In this document: positions 44,365 to 53,456 of the stretch, one piece after another | How positions within the stretch are numbered: the stretch's first letter is position 1 | How the letters are laid out: each line of letters begins with the position of its first letter | NCBI RefSeq assembly: GCF_004114955.1 | Contig: NZ_CP030053.1 | Coordinates: 124,001-188,000 of the forward strand | Direction: 5' to 3' | Origin: Bradyrhizobium guangzhouense | Lineage (GTDB): Bacteria; Pseudomonadota; Alphaproteobacteria; Rhizobiales; Xanthobacteraceae | Length of the DNA stretch: 64,000 nt | Program-made: the position numbers and the translations under genes | The notes under the pieces: generated by a model | Seen by the model: only the letters and a program-made list of their open reading frames with translations | Told to the model about the DNA's origin: nothing | Databases searched by the model: none

Positions 44365-45563
44365 CAGGGGAATCGCATGTGGGTTTGAGGGTGGTATTGC
44401 GCGGGCCAGCGATATGGATTCTGAAGAGGACTCCCGATTCGGCGTGGGGGTCCTATGCGCAAGATTCGCAGTATCTTCAGTACGTTGCCAGATCCGCGTG
44501 CACCCAACGCACTGCACGACCTGCTGGACCTCATCGTCATCGCGCTGGCAACGGTGTTGTGCGGAGGACAGGGCGCGACGGATATGGAGGTTTTCGCGTC
44601 GTCCAAGGAAAAGCTGTTGCGGCAATTCCTTCGGTTGGAGCACGGAATCCCCAGTCACGATACGTTCAGCCGGGTCTTCAACGCGCTCGATCCGGGGGCT
44701 TTCGAACAGGCCTTCCGAAGCTTTATGGCAGCATTCGCAGAGGCCAACGGGATCAAGCTCACCGGCGTGGTGGCAGTCGATGGCAAAGCTGTTCGAGGAG
44801 CTTACGAACGCGGTCGCAGCGCCACGCCACTGCACATGGTCAATGTCTTTGCAACCGAAGCCCGCATGGCCCTGGCTGCATGCAAGGCGCCAGGCCGCAA
44901 CGAGGCCCAAGGTGCCCTGGATGTGCTGCAAATGCTTTCGCTCGAAGGCTGCATCGTCACTGCCGACGCCCTGCATTGCAATCGTCCCTTCGCCAAGAAG
45001 GTGCTCGAGCGTGGCGCCCACTACGTGCTGGCTCTCAAGGAAAATCAAAGCAAACTGTTCGCGGAGGTCGAGCGCTGCTTTGCCCGCTCGGGCAAGCGCA
45101 GCGTGGCTCAACGACGCGAGCCGAGCACGCACGATCGATGCGAATCCCGGCGCGCCACCGTCATGCGCAACATCAGTCTGGGTACGACAAACCGCTTTCC
45201 CGGAGTGGCGGCCGTGGCTCGCATCACTTCGCGCCGCCGACTGCATGGCAAACCCGCCGGCAAGCCGTCCGTGCGATATTACTTGTTGTCCAAATACCTG
45301 CCCGCAAGACGATTGTTGCAGGTCGTCCGAGGCCATTGGAGCATCGAGAATCAGTTGCACTGGGTGCTCGATGTCGTCTTTGGCGAAGACGCTTGCCGAA
45401 CCAGAAAAAACAACGGCCCCGAGAACTTCGCGATCTTGCGGCGAGCTGCAATCAATCTCATTCGAGCCCACCCCGCCCGCATCTCCATGCGACAGAAGGT
45501 CAAACGAGCAGGCTGGGAAGACGAATTCCTTCTCAGCCTTATCGGTCACATGCGATAGCCCTG
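44365..45563 (+). mobile_element. Complete ISAs1-family insertion sequence, 1199 bp
   Basis: The element is bounded by CAGGGGAATCGCATGTG on the left and, inverted, CAGGGCTATCGCATGTG on the right: 15 of 17 terminal bases match. It encodes one full-length transposase and makes an exact 10-bp duplication, in the range known for this family. Its ends and the unbroken gene suggest it moved recently. It has inserted inside a palindromic repeat and not in a gene. Confidence 0.92.
44455..45558 (+). CDS. ISAs1-family transposase
   Basis: A 367-residue transposase of the ISAs1 (H-repeat-associated) DDE type. The N-terminal domain RSIFSTLPDPRA...NALHDLLDLIVIALATVLCGG is the family signature. Catalytic residues are D109 (VVAVDGKAVRG), D171 (VTADALH) and E298 (GHWSIENQLHWVLDV). 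ATG follows GGGGGTCC. It ends five bases before the right end of the element. No frameshift or stop breaks it, so it may still be active. Confidence 0.92.
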   Translation: MRKIRSIFSTLPDPRAPNALHDLLDLIVIALATVLCGGQGATDMEVFASSKEKLLRQFLRLEHGIPSHDTFSRVFNALDPGAFEQAFRSFMAAFAEANGIKLTGVVAVDGKAVRGAYERGRSATPLHMVNVFATEARMALAACKAPGRNEAQGALDVLQMLSLEGCIVTADALHCNRPFAKKVLERGAHYVLALKENQSKLFAEVERCFARSGKRSVAQRREPSTHDRCESRRATVMRNISLGTTNRFPGVAAVARITSRRRLHGKPAGKPSVRYYLLSKYLPARRLLQVVRGHWSIENQLHWVLDVVFGEDACRTRKNNGPENFAILRRAAINLIRAHPARISMRQKVKRAGWEDEFLLSLIGHMR

Positions 45564-45573
45564 CGCTTGCGGG
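45564..45573. repeat. 10-bp target site duplication, right copy
   Basis: CGCTTGCGGG directly after the right end of the IS, identical to 44355-44364. Confidence 0.9.
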
Positions 45574-45676
45574 GGAGGGTTGGGGAGAGGGTGTCTCCGC
45601 AATGGGACAATCCCCTAGGGAGATAACCCTCACCCGGCACTACGTGCCGACCTCTCCCGCAAGCGGGAGAGGTGCT
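45574..45676. repeat. Right part of the palindromic repeat split by the IS
   Basis: ggagggttggggagagggtg...ctctcccgcaagcgggagag, the right part of the interrupted element. It lies beyond the stop of the minus-strand efflux gene. Confidence 0.8.
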
Positions 45677-45703
45677 AAGCCTGCGGCACGATTGATCTAC
45701 CCC

Positions 45704-47332
45704 TCACGACACCTGCACCCCGCACTTGCGCAGCACCCTCTTGGCGAAACCGAACGGCGCCGGCATGAACGGACCCGGCGGGGCTCGCGTGATCAGTGCG
45801 ATGAAGCCGAGTCCCGCCACTGCCAGCCAGAAGCACAGCCAGAAGCCGTCGATATAGGCGAGCACATTGGCCTCGCGCGCGACGAAGCTCGCAAGCGTGC
45901 CGACCGCGCGCGCCTGCGCCGAGCCGGCGCCGTGGGCGGCGAAATGATCGGCGAGCTGCTTCAGCGCGCGCACCACGTTGACGTCGCCGACCTCGAGGTT
46001 CTGACCGATGTAGAAGGAATGGATCTGCTCGCGGACGCGCAGCCAGGTTCCCATCAACGCCACGCCGATCTCGGCGCCGCCGAGCCGCATGATCTGGATA
46101 TAGGCAGCAAATGAAGTCGCGCGGCTCGGATCGGAATTCGACAACGCGATAATGATGAGCGGCAGCAGCGTGGTCGACTGGCCGATCGCTTGCAGCAGGG
46201 CGATGCCGACGAAATCCTCGCGTGCCCATTCATGGGTGAGCTGGGTGCCCCAGAGATTGGCGGCGGCAAAGCAGGCAAATCCCACCACCGTCACCGCGCG
46301 CGCATCGAAATGGCGCAGCAGCCAGATCGAGATGGGCACCAGCACGAACATTGGCAGCGCGCCATAGGTAAGCAGCAGCAGACCGCTCTGCTCCGGCCTG
46401 AGCAGGCCGACATTGCCGAGGAAGTTCGGCACCAGCGACGAGTTGGAGAGCGAGCTCAGCGTGTAGAGCAGGATCACCACCAGCGACAACCCGATATTGC
46501 GCGAGAACAGCACGTTGACATGCGCCCAGGGTTGCCGCACCAGCGATTCATTGACCAGGAAGGCGACGAACAGCACGCCGCCGCCGACCAGCAGCGCCAT
46601 CACCGTGCCGGAGCCGAGCCAGTCCAGCCGGTTGCCCTGGTCGAGGCCGGCATAGATCATCCCGACCGAGGCCCCGAGCAGCAGCATGCCGCCCCAATCG
46701 GCCTCGCGCAGCAGGGCGCGATTGACCGGCTCGCCGGGCGTGCCGAGATAGACCATCAGGCCCATCAGCGGTGCGATCACGACGCCCTGCCAGTACAGCC
46801 ATTGCCAGCCGAGATGCTCGACATAGAAGCCGACCAGCGAGCTCGACGTGTCCAAGGCGAAACCGACGCGGATCGAATAGAGCGCGATCGCCGGCAGCCA
46901 CCAGCGGATCGGCAGGTTGCGGAACACGATCATCAGCGTTGCCGGCACGAAGGTGCCGAGCAAGAGGCCATGCACGACGCTGAGCGCGATCAACGTCGGA
47001 TAGTCGTGCACGAAAGGAATGACCAGCGAGACGAATGCGTAAACGAGGCTGGGAATGCCGAGCACACGGCGCAGGCCGAACACGGTGGCAAGCCAGGCGA
47101 CCGCCGGCGCGATGAAGATCTGCGAGCCGATGCCTGCCGTGGAGAGCCACGCACCCTCGTCGAACGAGAGCCCGAACGCACCGCGCAGATCGGGCAAGCC
47201 GATCGTGGTCAGCCGGCTGTCGAAATTGGCGAGGAATGAGCCGAGCAGCACGGCCGCCACGGCAAACAGCGGCTGTCGCGCGACCCCACCGCGCGAGATC
47301 GGTCCGTGGCCGGCATCGTCACTTGCCGCCAT
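45704..47332 (-). CDS. DHA2-family (EmrB-like) MFS efflux permease
   Basis: A 542-residue transporter with about 14 helices (DHA2 layout). It begins PLFAVAAVLLGSFLANFDSRLTTIGLPDLRGAFGLSFDEGAWLST, a DHA2-family start with Asp in helix 1 (F-D-S-R). It pairs with the HlyD-family gene upstream, overlapping by 14 bases. Together with an outer-membrane channel, not encoded here, they would form a three-part pump that expels drugs or toxic acids. Confidence 0.88.
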   Translation of the reverse strand: MAASDDAGHGPISRGGVARQPLFAVAAVLLGSFLANFDSRLTTIGLPDLRGAFGLSFDEGAWLSTAGIGSQIFIAPAVAWLATVFGLRRVLGIPSLVYAFVSLVIPFVHDYPTLIALSVVHGLLLGTFVPATLMIVFRNLPIRWWLPAIALYSIRVGFALDTSSSLVGFYVEHLGWQWLYWQGVVIAPLMGLMVYLGTPGEPVNRALLREADWGGMLLLGASVGMIYAGLDQGNRLDWLGSGTVMALLVGGGVLFVAFLVNESLVRQPWAHVNVLFSRNIGLSLVVILLYTLSSLSNSSLVPNFLGNVGLLRPEQSGLLLLTYGALPMFVLVPISIWLLRHFDARAVTVVGFACFAAANLWGTQLTHEWAREDFVGIALLQAIGQSTTLLPLIIIALSNSDPSRATSFAAYIQIMRLGGAEIGVALMGTWLRVREQIHSFYIGQNLEVGDVNVVRALKQLADHFAAHGAGSAQARAVGTLASFVAREANVLAYIDGFWLCFWLAVAGLGFIALITRAPPGPFMPAPFGFAKRVLRKCGVQVS

Positions 47333-48443
47333 TCGCGTCCTTCGTGTCGATGCGGGTGACGACCGACATGCCCGGCACGAGCCGCGTCAGCAGCGGCTGA
47401 TTGTCGTCGAACTGAATGCGGACGGGAATGCGTTGCACGACCTTGGTGAAATTGCCGGTGGCGTTGTCAGGCGGCAGCAGCGCGACCTGCGCACCGGTCG
47501 CGGGCGCGATGCGCTCGACCTTGCCGCGCAGCTTCTCGCGCGGAAAACTGTCGACGGTGATCTCGACCGGCTGCCCGGGCTGCACATGCGTGAGCTGGGT
47601 TTCCTTGTAGTTCGCGATCACATAGACCTTCGGCAGCGGCACCACGTTGATCAGGTTGGTGCCGATATTGACGTAGTCGCCCGGCTGCACCTGGCGCTCG
47701 CCGACGACGCCGTCGAACGGCGCCGTGATCTTGGTATAGCCGAGCTTGAGCCTGGCGCTTGCCAGCGTCGCCTTGGTGGCATCGAGATCGGCTGCGCGCT
47801 GCTTCTTGGTGCCCTGCAGGACCTCGAGCTGGTGCTGCTGCGCCGCGATCACGGCGCGGCTGGCGCGCACATCGGCCTGCGCCTTGGCAAGACCCGCGAC
47901 CGCCTGCTCGAGCCGCTGCCGCGTGCCTGACTCGGTCTGCGACAGCGATTGCTGGCGCTCCTGCTCCTGCTTGGCCTCGACCTCGAGGGCTTCCGCCGAC
48001 AGGCGCGCAGCCTCGGCCTGCGCGATGGTGGCATATTGCAGCTCGATCTGGTTGGCGAGATTGTCGAGCACCGCTTGCGCGGCCGCCACGGCCGCCTCGG
48101 ACTGCGCGACTTGCGCCTCGTAATCGGCGGGATCGATCTGGATCAGGAGATCGCCTGATTTGACGCGCTGGAAATCGTCGACGGCGACGGTCAGCACCTC
48201 GCCGGAGACGCGGCTGGAGAGCCGGGTCAAGTCGGCGCGCACATAGGCGTCATTGGTCGTCTGAACCACCTCATTGCCGACCCATTCGTCAAAGCGCAGC
48301 GTCGCCAGCGCCACGAAGGCGAGCGCGACGATCACGGCAAACAGCGGGATTGCGAGGCGGCTCCAGAGCGAAGTCGCGGGCCGCTGCGTTGGCTTGGATG
48401 CGACAGGTGGTGTCGTCGACGAAGCTTGCTCTTGTTGACTCAC
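47319..48443 (-). CDS. HlyD/EmrA-family membrane fusion protein
   Basis: A 374-residue periplasmic adaptor. It has a single N-terminal helix (LAIPLFAVIVALAFVALATL, about 30-50), a lipoyl/barrel-sandwich domain (SGEVLTVAVDDFQRVKSGDLLIQIDPADYEAQ), a long coiled coil (about 105-215, many Ala/Gln/Glu) and a beta barrel (VQPGDYVNIGTNLINVVPLPKVYVIANYKET). The gene starts 54 bases after nth on the same strand. It joins the EmrB-like permease to an outer-membrane channel. Confidence 0.88.
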   Translation of the reverse strand: MSQQEQASSTTPPVASKPTQRPATSLWSRLAIPLFAVIVALAFVALATLRFDEWVGNEVVQTTNDAYVRADLTRLSSRVSGEVLTVAVDDFQRVKSGDLLIQIDPADYEAQVAQSEAAVAAAQAVLDNLANQIELQYATIAQAEAARLSAEALEVEAKQEQERQQSLSQTESGTRQRLEQAVAGLAKAQADVRASRAVIAAQQHQLEVLQGTKKQRAADLDATKATLASARLKLGYTKITAPFDGVVGERQVQPGDYVNIGTNLINVVPLPKVYVIANYKETQLTHVQPGQPVEITVDSFPREKLRGKVERIAPATGAQVALLPPDNATGNFTKVVQRIPVRIQFDDNQPLLTRLVPGMSVVTRIDTKDANGGK

Positions 48444-48497
48444 GATAACCTCAAACCGGCTTGTTTCACTTCGTCCCGGGACAGTGGCGATACTGCC

Positions 48498-49274
48498 TCA
48501 CACCGTCTTCTCCGGCCACCGGCAGAGATCGTTGATCAGGCATACCTCGCAGCGCGGCTTGCGCGCGAGGCAGGTATAGCGGCCGTGCAGGATCAGCCAA
48601 TGATGGGCATGCAGCATGAACTCGGCCGGGATCACCTTTTCGAGCCCGAGCTCGACCTCGAGCGGCGTCTTGCCGGGCGCAAGGGCGGTGCGATTGCCGA
48701 CGCGGAAGACATGCGTATCGACCGCCATGGTGTGCTCGCCAAAGGCCATGTTGAGCACGACATTGGCCGTCTTGCGTCCCGCGCCCGGCAGCGATTCGAT
48801 CTCGGCGCGCGTGCGCGGCACCTCGCCGCCGAAATCGCTGAGCAGCTTGGCCGACAACGCGATCACGTTCTTGGCCTTGGTGCGGTAGAGGCCAATGGTC
48901 TTGATATAGTCGCGCAAACGTTCTTCGCCGAGGTCGAGCATCTTTTGCGGCGTGTCGGCGACCTCGAACAACGCGCGTGTCGCCTTGTTGACGCCGGCGT
49001 CCGTCGCCTGCGCCGACAGCACCACGGCGACCAGCAGCGTGAACGGGTTGACGTGCTCGAGCTCGCCGCGCGGCTCGGGATTGGCCGCGCGGAATCGGCT
49101 GAAGACTTCGCGGATCTCCGCGGCTGTCCAGGGCTTAAAGGAATTGGGCTTGGTAGCCTTGAGCGATGTCTTCGCCGGCGCCGATTTTCTGGGAGGCGCG
49201 GGCTTCGCTGCCTTTGCCTTTTTCTTCGGCACCGCCGCTTTGCGCGGAGCCGGCTTGCGGGTGATTTTCGCCAT
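48498..49274 (-). CDS. nth: Endonuclease III (DNA glycosylase/AP lyase)
   Basis: A 258-residue base-excision repair enzyme. The helix-hairpin-helix motif is ESLPGAGRKTANVVLN with the catalytic Lys, and the Asp is in AVDTHVFRVGNR. The C-terminus has the four-cysteine [4Fe-4S] motif CLARKPRCEVCLINDLC. The N-terminus carries about 45 extra Lys/Pro/Ala residues (KPAPRKAAVPKKKAKAAKPA) not in E. coli Nth (211 residues); such tails may bind DNA. Start ATG 49274 is 22 bp from the divergent DUF2244 gene. Confidence 0.93.
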   Translation of the reverse strand: MAKITRKPAPRKAAVPKKKAKAAKPAPPRKSAPAKTSLKATKPNSFKPWTAAEIREVFSRFRAANPEPRGELEHVNPFTLLVAVVLSAQATDAGVNKATRALFEVADTPQKMLDLGEERLRDYIKTIGLYRTKAKNVIALSAKLLSDFGGEVPRTRAEIESLPGAGRKTANVVLNMAFGEHTMAVDTHVFRVGNRTALAPGKTPLEVELGLEKVIPAEFMLHAHHWLILHGRYTCLARKPRCEVCLINDLCRWPEKTV

Positions 49275-49296
49275 GATCGGGATATACTGAGGGACG

Positions 49297-49815
49297 ATGA
49301 GCACAGGCAACGAAATTGAGCGCGAGCACGAGGTGCAGATCTTCTCTGCGCTGCTGACGCCGCACCGCTCGCTGAACCGCACCGGCTTCCTGGCCGTGAT
49401 GCTGTTCCTGAGCGTCGTCAGCTTCGTCACCGGAATTGTCTTCCTGATGAAAGGCGCCTGGCCGGTGCTCGGCTTTTTCGGACTCGACGTGCTGGTGGTC
49501 TGGTGGGCCTTCAAGGTCAATTTCCGCACCGGGCGGGCACGCGAGGAGATCACGGTCACGACGTCTGAACTGCGCGTGCGGCGCGTCAGCCATCGCGGCC
49601 AGGTCGCCGAATGGACCTTCAATCCGCTCTGGGTCCGGCTCGACATGGAGGTCGACGAGGATTTTGGCATCGAGCATCTCTATTTGATCTCGCGCGGCCA
49701 CCAGATCCAGATCGCCCGATTTTTGGGGCCCAACGAAAAGGCGAGCTTTTACAAAGGTTTGATTGAGGCGTTGAATGCCGCCAAGCGCGGCCCGACCTAT
49801 AATCCGGTGACCTGA
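49297..49815 (+). CDS. DUF2244 membrane protein
   Basis: A 172-residue DUF2244 protein. After a short start, two helices (TGFLAVMLFLSVVSFVTGIVFLM and AWPVLGFFGLDVLVVWWAF) precede a cytoplasmic beta domain with RVRRVSHRGQVAEWTFNPLWVRLDME and HQIQIARFLGPNEKASFYKGL. The family is widespread in alphaproteobacteria and its function is unknown. It stands head to head with nth, only 22 bases apart, so the two genes may use promoters inside each other's coding region. Confidence 0.75.
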   Translation: MSTGNEIEREHEVQIFSALLTPHRSLNRTGFLAVMLFLSVVSFVTGIVFLMKGAWPVLGFFGLDVLVVWWAFKVNFRTGRAREEITVTTSELRVRRVSHRGQVAEWTFNPLWVRLDMEVDEDFGIEHLYLISRGHQIQIARFLGPNEKASFYKGLIEALNAAKRGPTYNPVT

Positions 49816-49870
49816 CGCGCCGTCGGAAATCGGGTGGTTTCGGCACCTCCGCGCGCCTACATTTCCGTCC

Positions 49871-50767
49871 ATGATGACACTCGCGATACATGACCAGCGC
49901 CTGGCCAAGCCGGGCCCCCAGAACGCCGCGCTGCGCGACTATGATTCCGTGCGCCGGGCCATCGCGTTCATCTCGGAGAACTGGCGCGCGCAGCCGACCA
50001 TCGAGGCGATGGCCGATGCGGCCGGCGTCACGCCGGATGAGCTGCACCATCTGTTCCGCCGCTGGGCCTCGATCACGCCAAAGGCCTTCATGCAGGCGCT
50101 CACCCTCGATCACGCCAAGGGGCTGTTGCGGGATTCCGCCAGCATCCTCGATGCGGCGCTCGACTCAGGACTGTCGGGCCCGGGCCGATTGCACGATCTC
50201 TTCGTCACCCATGAAGCGATGTCGCCGGGCGAATGGAAGAACGGCGGCGCCGGGCTGACCTTGCGCTACGGATTCCATCCGTCGCCCTTTGGGACTGCGA
50301 TCGTCATCGCGACCGATCGCGGCCTCTCCGGCCTCGCCTTCGCCGATCACGGCGAGGAGAAAGCCGCGCTCGCGGACATGACGCGGCGCTGGCCGAACGC
50401 CACTTACGTGGAGGACCACGAAGGCACCGCGCCGCTCGCGGCACGCATCTTCGACACGAAGTTGTGGCGGCCGGATCAGCCGCTGCGCGTGATCCTGATC
50501 GGCACCGATTTCGAGGTGCGGGTGTGGGAGACACTGCTGAAAATTCCGATGGGCCGCGCGGTGTCTTATTCGGACATCGCCTGCAACATCAACAATCCGA
50601 AGGCCTCGCGCGCCGTCGGTGCGGCGATCGGCAGGAACCCGGTGTCCTTTGTCGTGCCCTGCCACCGCGCCCTCGGCAAGAGCGGCACGCTGACCGGCTA
50701 TCACTGGGGCATCACCCGCAAGCAGGCGATGCTGGGCTGGGAGGCCGGGCGGGTCGGGGTGCAGTAG
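49871..50767 (+). CDS. AraC-type HTH fused to methylated-DNA--protein-cysteine methyltransferase
   Basis: A 298-residue protein. The N-terminal ~115 residues are an AraC-type double helix-turn-helix (RRAIAFISENWRAQPTIEAMADAAGVTPDELHHLFRRWA). The rest is an O6-methylguanine-DNA methyltransferase: FEVRVWETLLKIPMGRAVSY, NPVSFVVPCHR with the acceptor C264, and LTGYHWGITRKQAML. It resembles E. coli Ada without its N-terminal zinc domain that senses methyl phosphotriesters. So it should repair alkylated bases; how it would sense damage for gene control is unclear. Confidence 0.88.
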   Translation: MMTLAIHDQRLAKPGPQNAALRDYDSVRRAIAFISENWRAQPTIEAMADAAGVTPDELHHLFRRWASITPKAFMQALTLDHAKGLLRDSASILDAALDSGLSGPGRLHDLFVTHEAMSPGEWKNGGAGLTLRYGFHPSPFGTAIVIATDRGLSGLAFADHGEEKAALADMTRRWPNATYVEDHEGTAPLAARIFDTKLWRPDQPLRVILIGTDFEVRVWETLLKIPMGRAVSYSDIACNINNPKASRAVGAAIGRNPVSFVVPCHRALGKSGTLTGYHWGITRKQAMLGWEAGRVGVQ

Positions 50768-50772
50768 CTATC

Positions 50773-50817
50773 GTAGGGTGAGCAGGGTGGGCTAGTCGAA
50801 GGCGTAACCCACCCTAC
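50773..50817. repeat. Palindromic element (gtagggtg family) between convergent genes
   Basis: GTAGGGTGagcagGGTGGG... and ...GGCGTAACCCACCCTAC are facing arms between the MGMT fusion and gpmA stops. I recognise gtagggtgggcaa-type/ttaacccaccctac sequences as a widespread rhizobial element (from memory). It may end both transcripts. Confidence 0.7.
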
Positions 50818-50820
50818 AAT

Positions 50821-51444
50821 TTACCCCGCCAGATCCAGCTTCGATGCCACCGTCGAATCCGCGTTGAGCCGGTAGATGACCGGCACGCCGGTCGCGAGCT
50901 CGCGCTTCAAAATGCCTTCGGGCGACAGTTTTTCGAGCACCATGATCAAGGCGCGCAGCGAGTTGCCGTGGGCCGCAACGAGCGTGCGCTTGCCGTTGAG
51001 GACGCCGGGCAGGATTTCCTGCACGTAATAGGGCAATGCACGCGCCAGCGTGTCCTTGAGGCTTTCGCCGCCGGGCGGCGGCACGTCGTAGGAGCGGCGC
51101 CAGACATGCACCTGCTCCTCGCCCCATTTCTTCCGGGCGTCGTCCTTGTTGAGGCCGGAGAGGTCGCCATAGTCGCGCTCGTTCAGCGCGAGGTTCTTCG
51201 AGGTCGGCAAGCCGGTCTGGCCGAGCTCGGTGAGAATGAGGTCGAGCGTGTGCTGCGCACGCGTCAGCACCGAAGTGAAGGCGACGTCGAACACGAGGCC
51301 CTGTGCCTTCAACTTGCGGCCGGCTTCCCTGGCTTCCGCGACACCCTGCTCGGTGAGGTCGGGATCCTTCCAGCCCGTGAACAGGTTCTTCAGATTCCAT
51401 TCGCTTTGGCCGTGCCGCACCAGCACGAGAAGACGTTCGCTCAT
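50821..51444 (-). CDS. gpmA: 2,3-bisphosphoglycerate-dependent phosphoglycerate mutase
   Basis: A 207-residue dPGM that interconverts 3- and 2-phosphoglycerate. The phosphohistidine motif is [10 protein letters not shown], with H11 as the phosphate carrier; [13 protein letters not shown] and the second catalytic His in [13 protein letters not shown] follow. It lacks the C-terminal tail of the 250-residue E. coli enzyme, as is usual for the short alphaproteobacterial form. It lies 25 bases after dapB on the same strand. Confidence 0.94.
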   Translation of the reverse strand: MSERLLVLVRHGQSEWNLKNLFTGWKDPDLTEQGVAEAREAGRKLKAQGLVFDVAFTSVLTRAQHTLDLILTELGQTGLPTSKNLALNERDYGDLSGLNKDDARKKWGEEQVHVWRRSYDVPPPGGESLKDTLARALPYYVQEILPGVLNGKRTLVAAHGNSLRALIMVLEKLSPEGILKRELATGVPVIYRLNADSTVASKLDLAG

Positions 51445-51469
51445 TGCCTAATTCCGTTGCTTGGTTGGT

Positions 51470-52285
51470 TCAAATGTCCGCGAGGCCGAGCACGTCGGCC
51501 ATGGAGTAGTGCCCCGGCTTCTTGCCATGCGCCCATAGCGCCGCCTTCAGCGCGCCGTGCGCGAACAGCATGCGGTCTTCGGCGAGATGCGACAAGGTCA
51601 GGCGCTCGAACGGGCCGAGAAAAGTGACGCTGTGCTCGCCGGCGACGGTGCCGCCGCGCAAGGAAGCAAAGCCGATGGCGCCCGGCTTGCGCGCGCCGGT
51701 AATACCGTCGCGACCGCGTTCCGCGTTCTCCTCGAGCGAAATGCCGCGACCGGCCGCTGCGGCCTGGCCCAGCATCAGCGCGGTGCCGGAGGGCGCATCG
51801 ACCTTCATGCGGTGATGGGTCTCGACGATCTCGATGTCAAAACTTTCGTCGAGCGCCTTGGCGACGCGCTTGACCACGGCGGCGAGCAGATTGACGCCCA
51901 GGCTCATATTGCCCGACTGCACCACCACGGCGCGGTTGGTGACGCTCTTGATCACGGCGTTGTCGGAAGCCGACAACCCGGTGGTGCCGATGACATGGAC
52001 GAGGCCACGTTCGGCGGCGATGGCGACATTGGCGATGGTCGCGGCCGGCACGGTAAAATCCAGAATGCCGTCGGCGTCCTTCGACATCGCCCAGAGGTCG
52101 GCGGACAGCTTGATGCCGTTGGCGGGGAGCCCTGCGAGCACGCCGGCGTCCTTGCCCAAGAGCTCCGAGCCGGGCGCCTCCAGCGCGCCCGCGAGCACCG
52201 CGCCTTTGCTGTCGGCGATCGCCCGCGTCAGGGCGCGGCCCATCCGGCCACCGGCTCCAGCAACAATCAAGCGCATGTCTGACAT
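51470..52285 (-). CDS. dapB: 4-hydroxy-tetrahydrodipicolinate reductase
   Basis: A 271-residue enzyme of lysine and peptidoglycan diaminopimelate synthesis. The nucleotide loop is [13 protein letters not shown]; the active-site region has [22 protein letters not shown], matching the conserved HHxxKxDAPSGTA motif. The C-terminal dimerisation part includes [15 protein letters not shown]. The length is normal. It is 25 bases before gpmA, and 114 bp, holding a repeat, separates it from the upstream gene. Confidence 0.95.
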   Translation of the reverse strand: MSDMRLIVAGAGGRMGRALTRAIADSKGAVLAGALEAPGSELLGKDAGVLAGLPANGIKLSADLWAMSKDADGILDFTVPAATIANVAIAAERGLVHVIGTTGLSASDNAVIKSVTNRAVVVQSGNMSLGVNLLAAVVKRVAKALDESFDIEIVETHHRMKVDAPSGTALMLGQAAAAGRGISLEENAERGRDGITGARKPGAIGFASLRGGTVAGEHSVTFLGPFERLTLSHLAEDRMLFAHGALKAALWAHGKKPGHYSMADVLGLADI

Positions 52286-52350
52286 GGTGTGATCCTCTCA
52301 GGGGCCGTTTTAGCGGCGGGAGGCAGTTCCGGCAACCGAGGGGGCACCAC

Positions 52351-52392
52351 CGTCATTCCGGGTCTGGTCCTTCGGACCATCCCGGAATGACG
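52351..52392. repeat. Palindromic repeat (gtcattcc family), short copy
   Basis: CGTCATTCCGGG...CCCGGAATGACG, a perfect 12-bp inverted repeat with a tggtccttcggacca hairpin loop. It lies after the stop of the DUF1330 gene and may act as a terminator. Confidence 0.75.
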
Positions 52393-52399
52393 TTTAAGC

Positions 52400-52711
52400 T
52401 CAGCCGTCCTGCGGCTGCGGGCCGTCATAGCCCTCGATGATGATGAGGTCGGCGATCGAGTGCGGCTGGCGCACCTTGATGTTGGCCTGATATTCCGGCG
52501 AATTGTAGCAGGCGATCGCGGTCTGATAATCGGGGAATTCGATCACGACGTTGCGGGTGCGGCTGGCGCCTTCGACGGTGGTGAACTTGCCGGCGCGGAC
52601 GACGAAGCGGCCACCCCACTTCTTGAAGATCGGACCATTGGCGACGGCATAGGGCTTGTAGCCCTCGTCGTTGCTCACATCGACGCGCCCGATCCAGTAG
52701 CCCTTTGCCAT
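52400..52711 (-). CDS. DUF1330 domain protein
   Basis: A 103-residue ferredoxin-like dimeric alpha-beta barrel protein (DUF1330). It begins AKGYWIGRVDVSNDEGYKPYAVANG; FVVRAGKFTTVEG and RNVVIEFPDYQTAIACYNSPEYQ are the typical family strands. No reaction is known. ATG 52711 follows AGGAGA eight bases away. The frame upstream to 52810 runs into pyrF and is not used. It lies 28 bases after pyrF on the same strand. Confidence 0.85.
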   Translation of the reverse strand: MAKGYWIGRVDVSNDEGYKPYAVANGPIFKKWGGRFVVRAGKFTTVEGASRTRNVVIEFPDYQTAIACYNSPEYQANIKVRQPHSIADLIIIEGYDGPQPQDG

Positions 52712-52739
52712 TGTTCTTCTCCTTGTTTGGTTTGCTTGA

Positions 52740-53450
52740 TCAGCCGAGCGCGTGAGCAATCTCGGCCTGGATGGCGTCTGCGGTCGCCTTGGGATCGGAG
52801 GCTTCCACAACCGGCCGCCCGACGACGAGATAATCCGCGCCTGCGGCGATTGCGCGGCCGGGCGTCATGATGCGTTTCTGATCGCCCGTCGCCGAACCCG
52901 CCGGACGGATGCCCGGTGTGACGAGGTTCATCTTGTGACCGACGATCTTGCGCAGGCTTCCTGCTTCCTCGGGCGAGGACACGAGACCGTCGATGCCGAG
53001 TGCCCGCGCCTGCTGCGCACGCGCTTCGACCAGCTCGGAAACGCCGAGCCGAAAGCCGGCCGCATGCAGATCGTCGTCATTGTAGGAAGTCAGCACGGTG
53101 ACGGCGAGGAGCTTCAGCTTCGAGGAGCCGCGGCCCTCGACGGCGCCTTTCATGGTCTGCGGATAGGCATGCACGGTGAGGAAGGTCGCGCCCAGCCTGG
53201 TGATGCTCTCGACGCCTTGCGACACCGTGTTGCCGATGTCGTGCAGCTTGAGATCGAGAAAGACCTTCTTGCCGCTGTCGGCGAGCTTGGTGACCAGCGG
53301 CAAGCCGCCGGCATAAGCGAGCCGATAGCCGATCTTGTAGAAGGTGACGCTGTCGCCGAGCCTGGTGACCATCGCCTCCGCGGCGTCGACGCTGGGCAAA
53401 TCGAGCGCAACGATCAGGCGGTCTTTCGGAGCGATTTCGGCTGGCGTCAT
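52740..53450 (-). CDS. pyrF: Orotidine 5'-phosphate decarboxylase
   Basis: A 236-residue (beta/alpha)8 barrel that makes UMP, the last step of pyrimidine synthesis. It begins [11 protein letters not shown]; the Lys-Asp-Lys-Asp active-site motif is [25 protein letters not shown] and [11 protein letters not shown] bind phosphate. The length is normal. It starts six bases after the FMN reductase gene, so they are very likely on one transcript. Confidence 0.96.
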   Translation of the reverse strand: MTPAEIAPKDRLIVALDLPSVDAAEAMVTRLGDSVTFYKIGYRLAYAGGLPLVTKLADSGKKVFLDLKLHDIGNTVSQGVESITRLGATFLTVHAYPQTMKGAVEGRGSSKLKLLAVTVLTSYNDDDLHAAGFRLGVSELVEARAQQARALGIDGLVSSPEEAGSLRKIVGHKMNLVTPGIRPAGSATGDQKRIMTPGRAIAAGADYLVVGRPVVEASDPKATADAIQAEIAHALG

Positions 53451-53456
53451 GTCACC

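Noticed and set aside
44414..46114. 566-residue frame overlapping the transposase in another phase
   Set aside because: The transposase at 44455-45558 has DDE motifs; this frame is composition noise that continues through the repeat into the antisense of the efflux gene.
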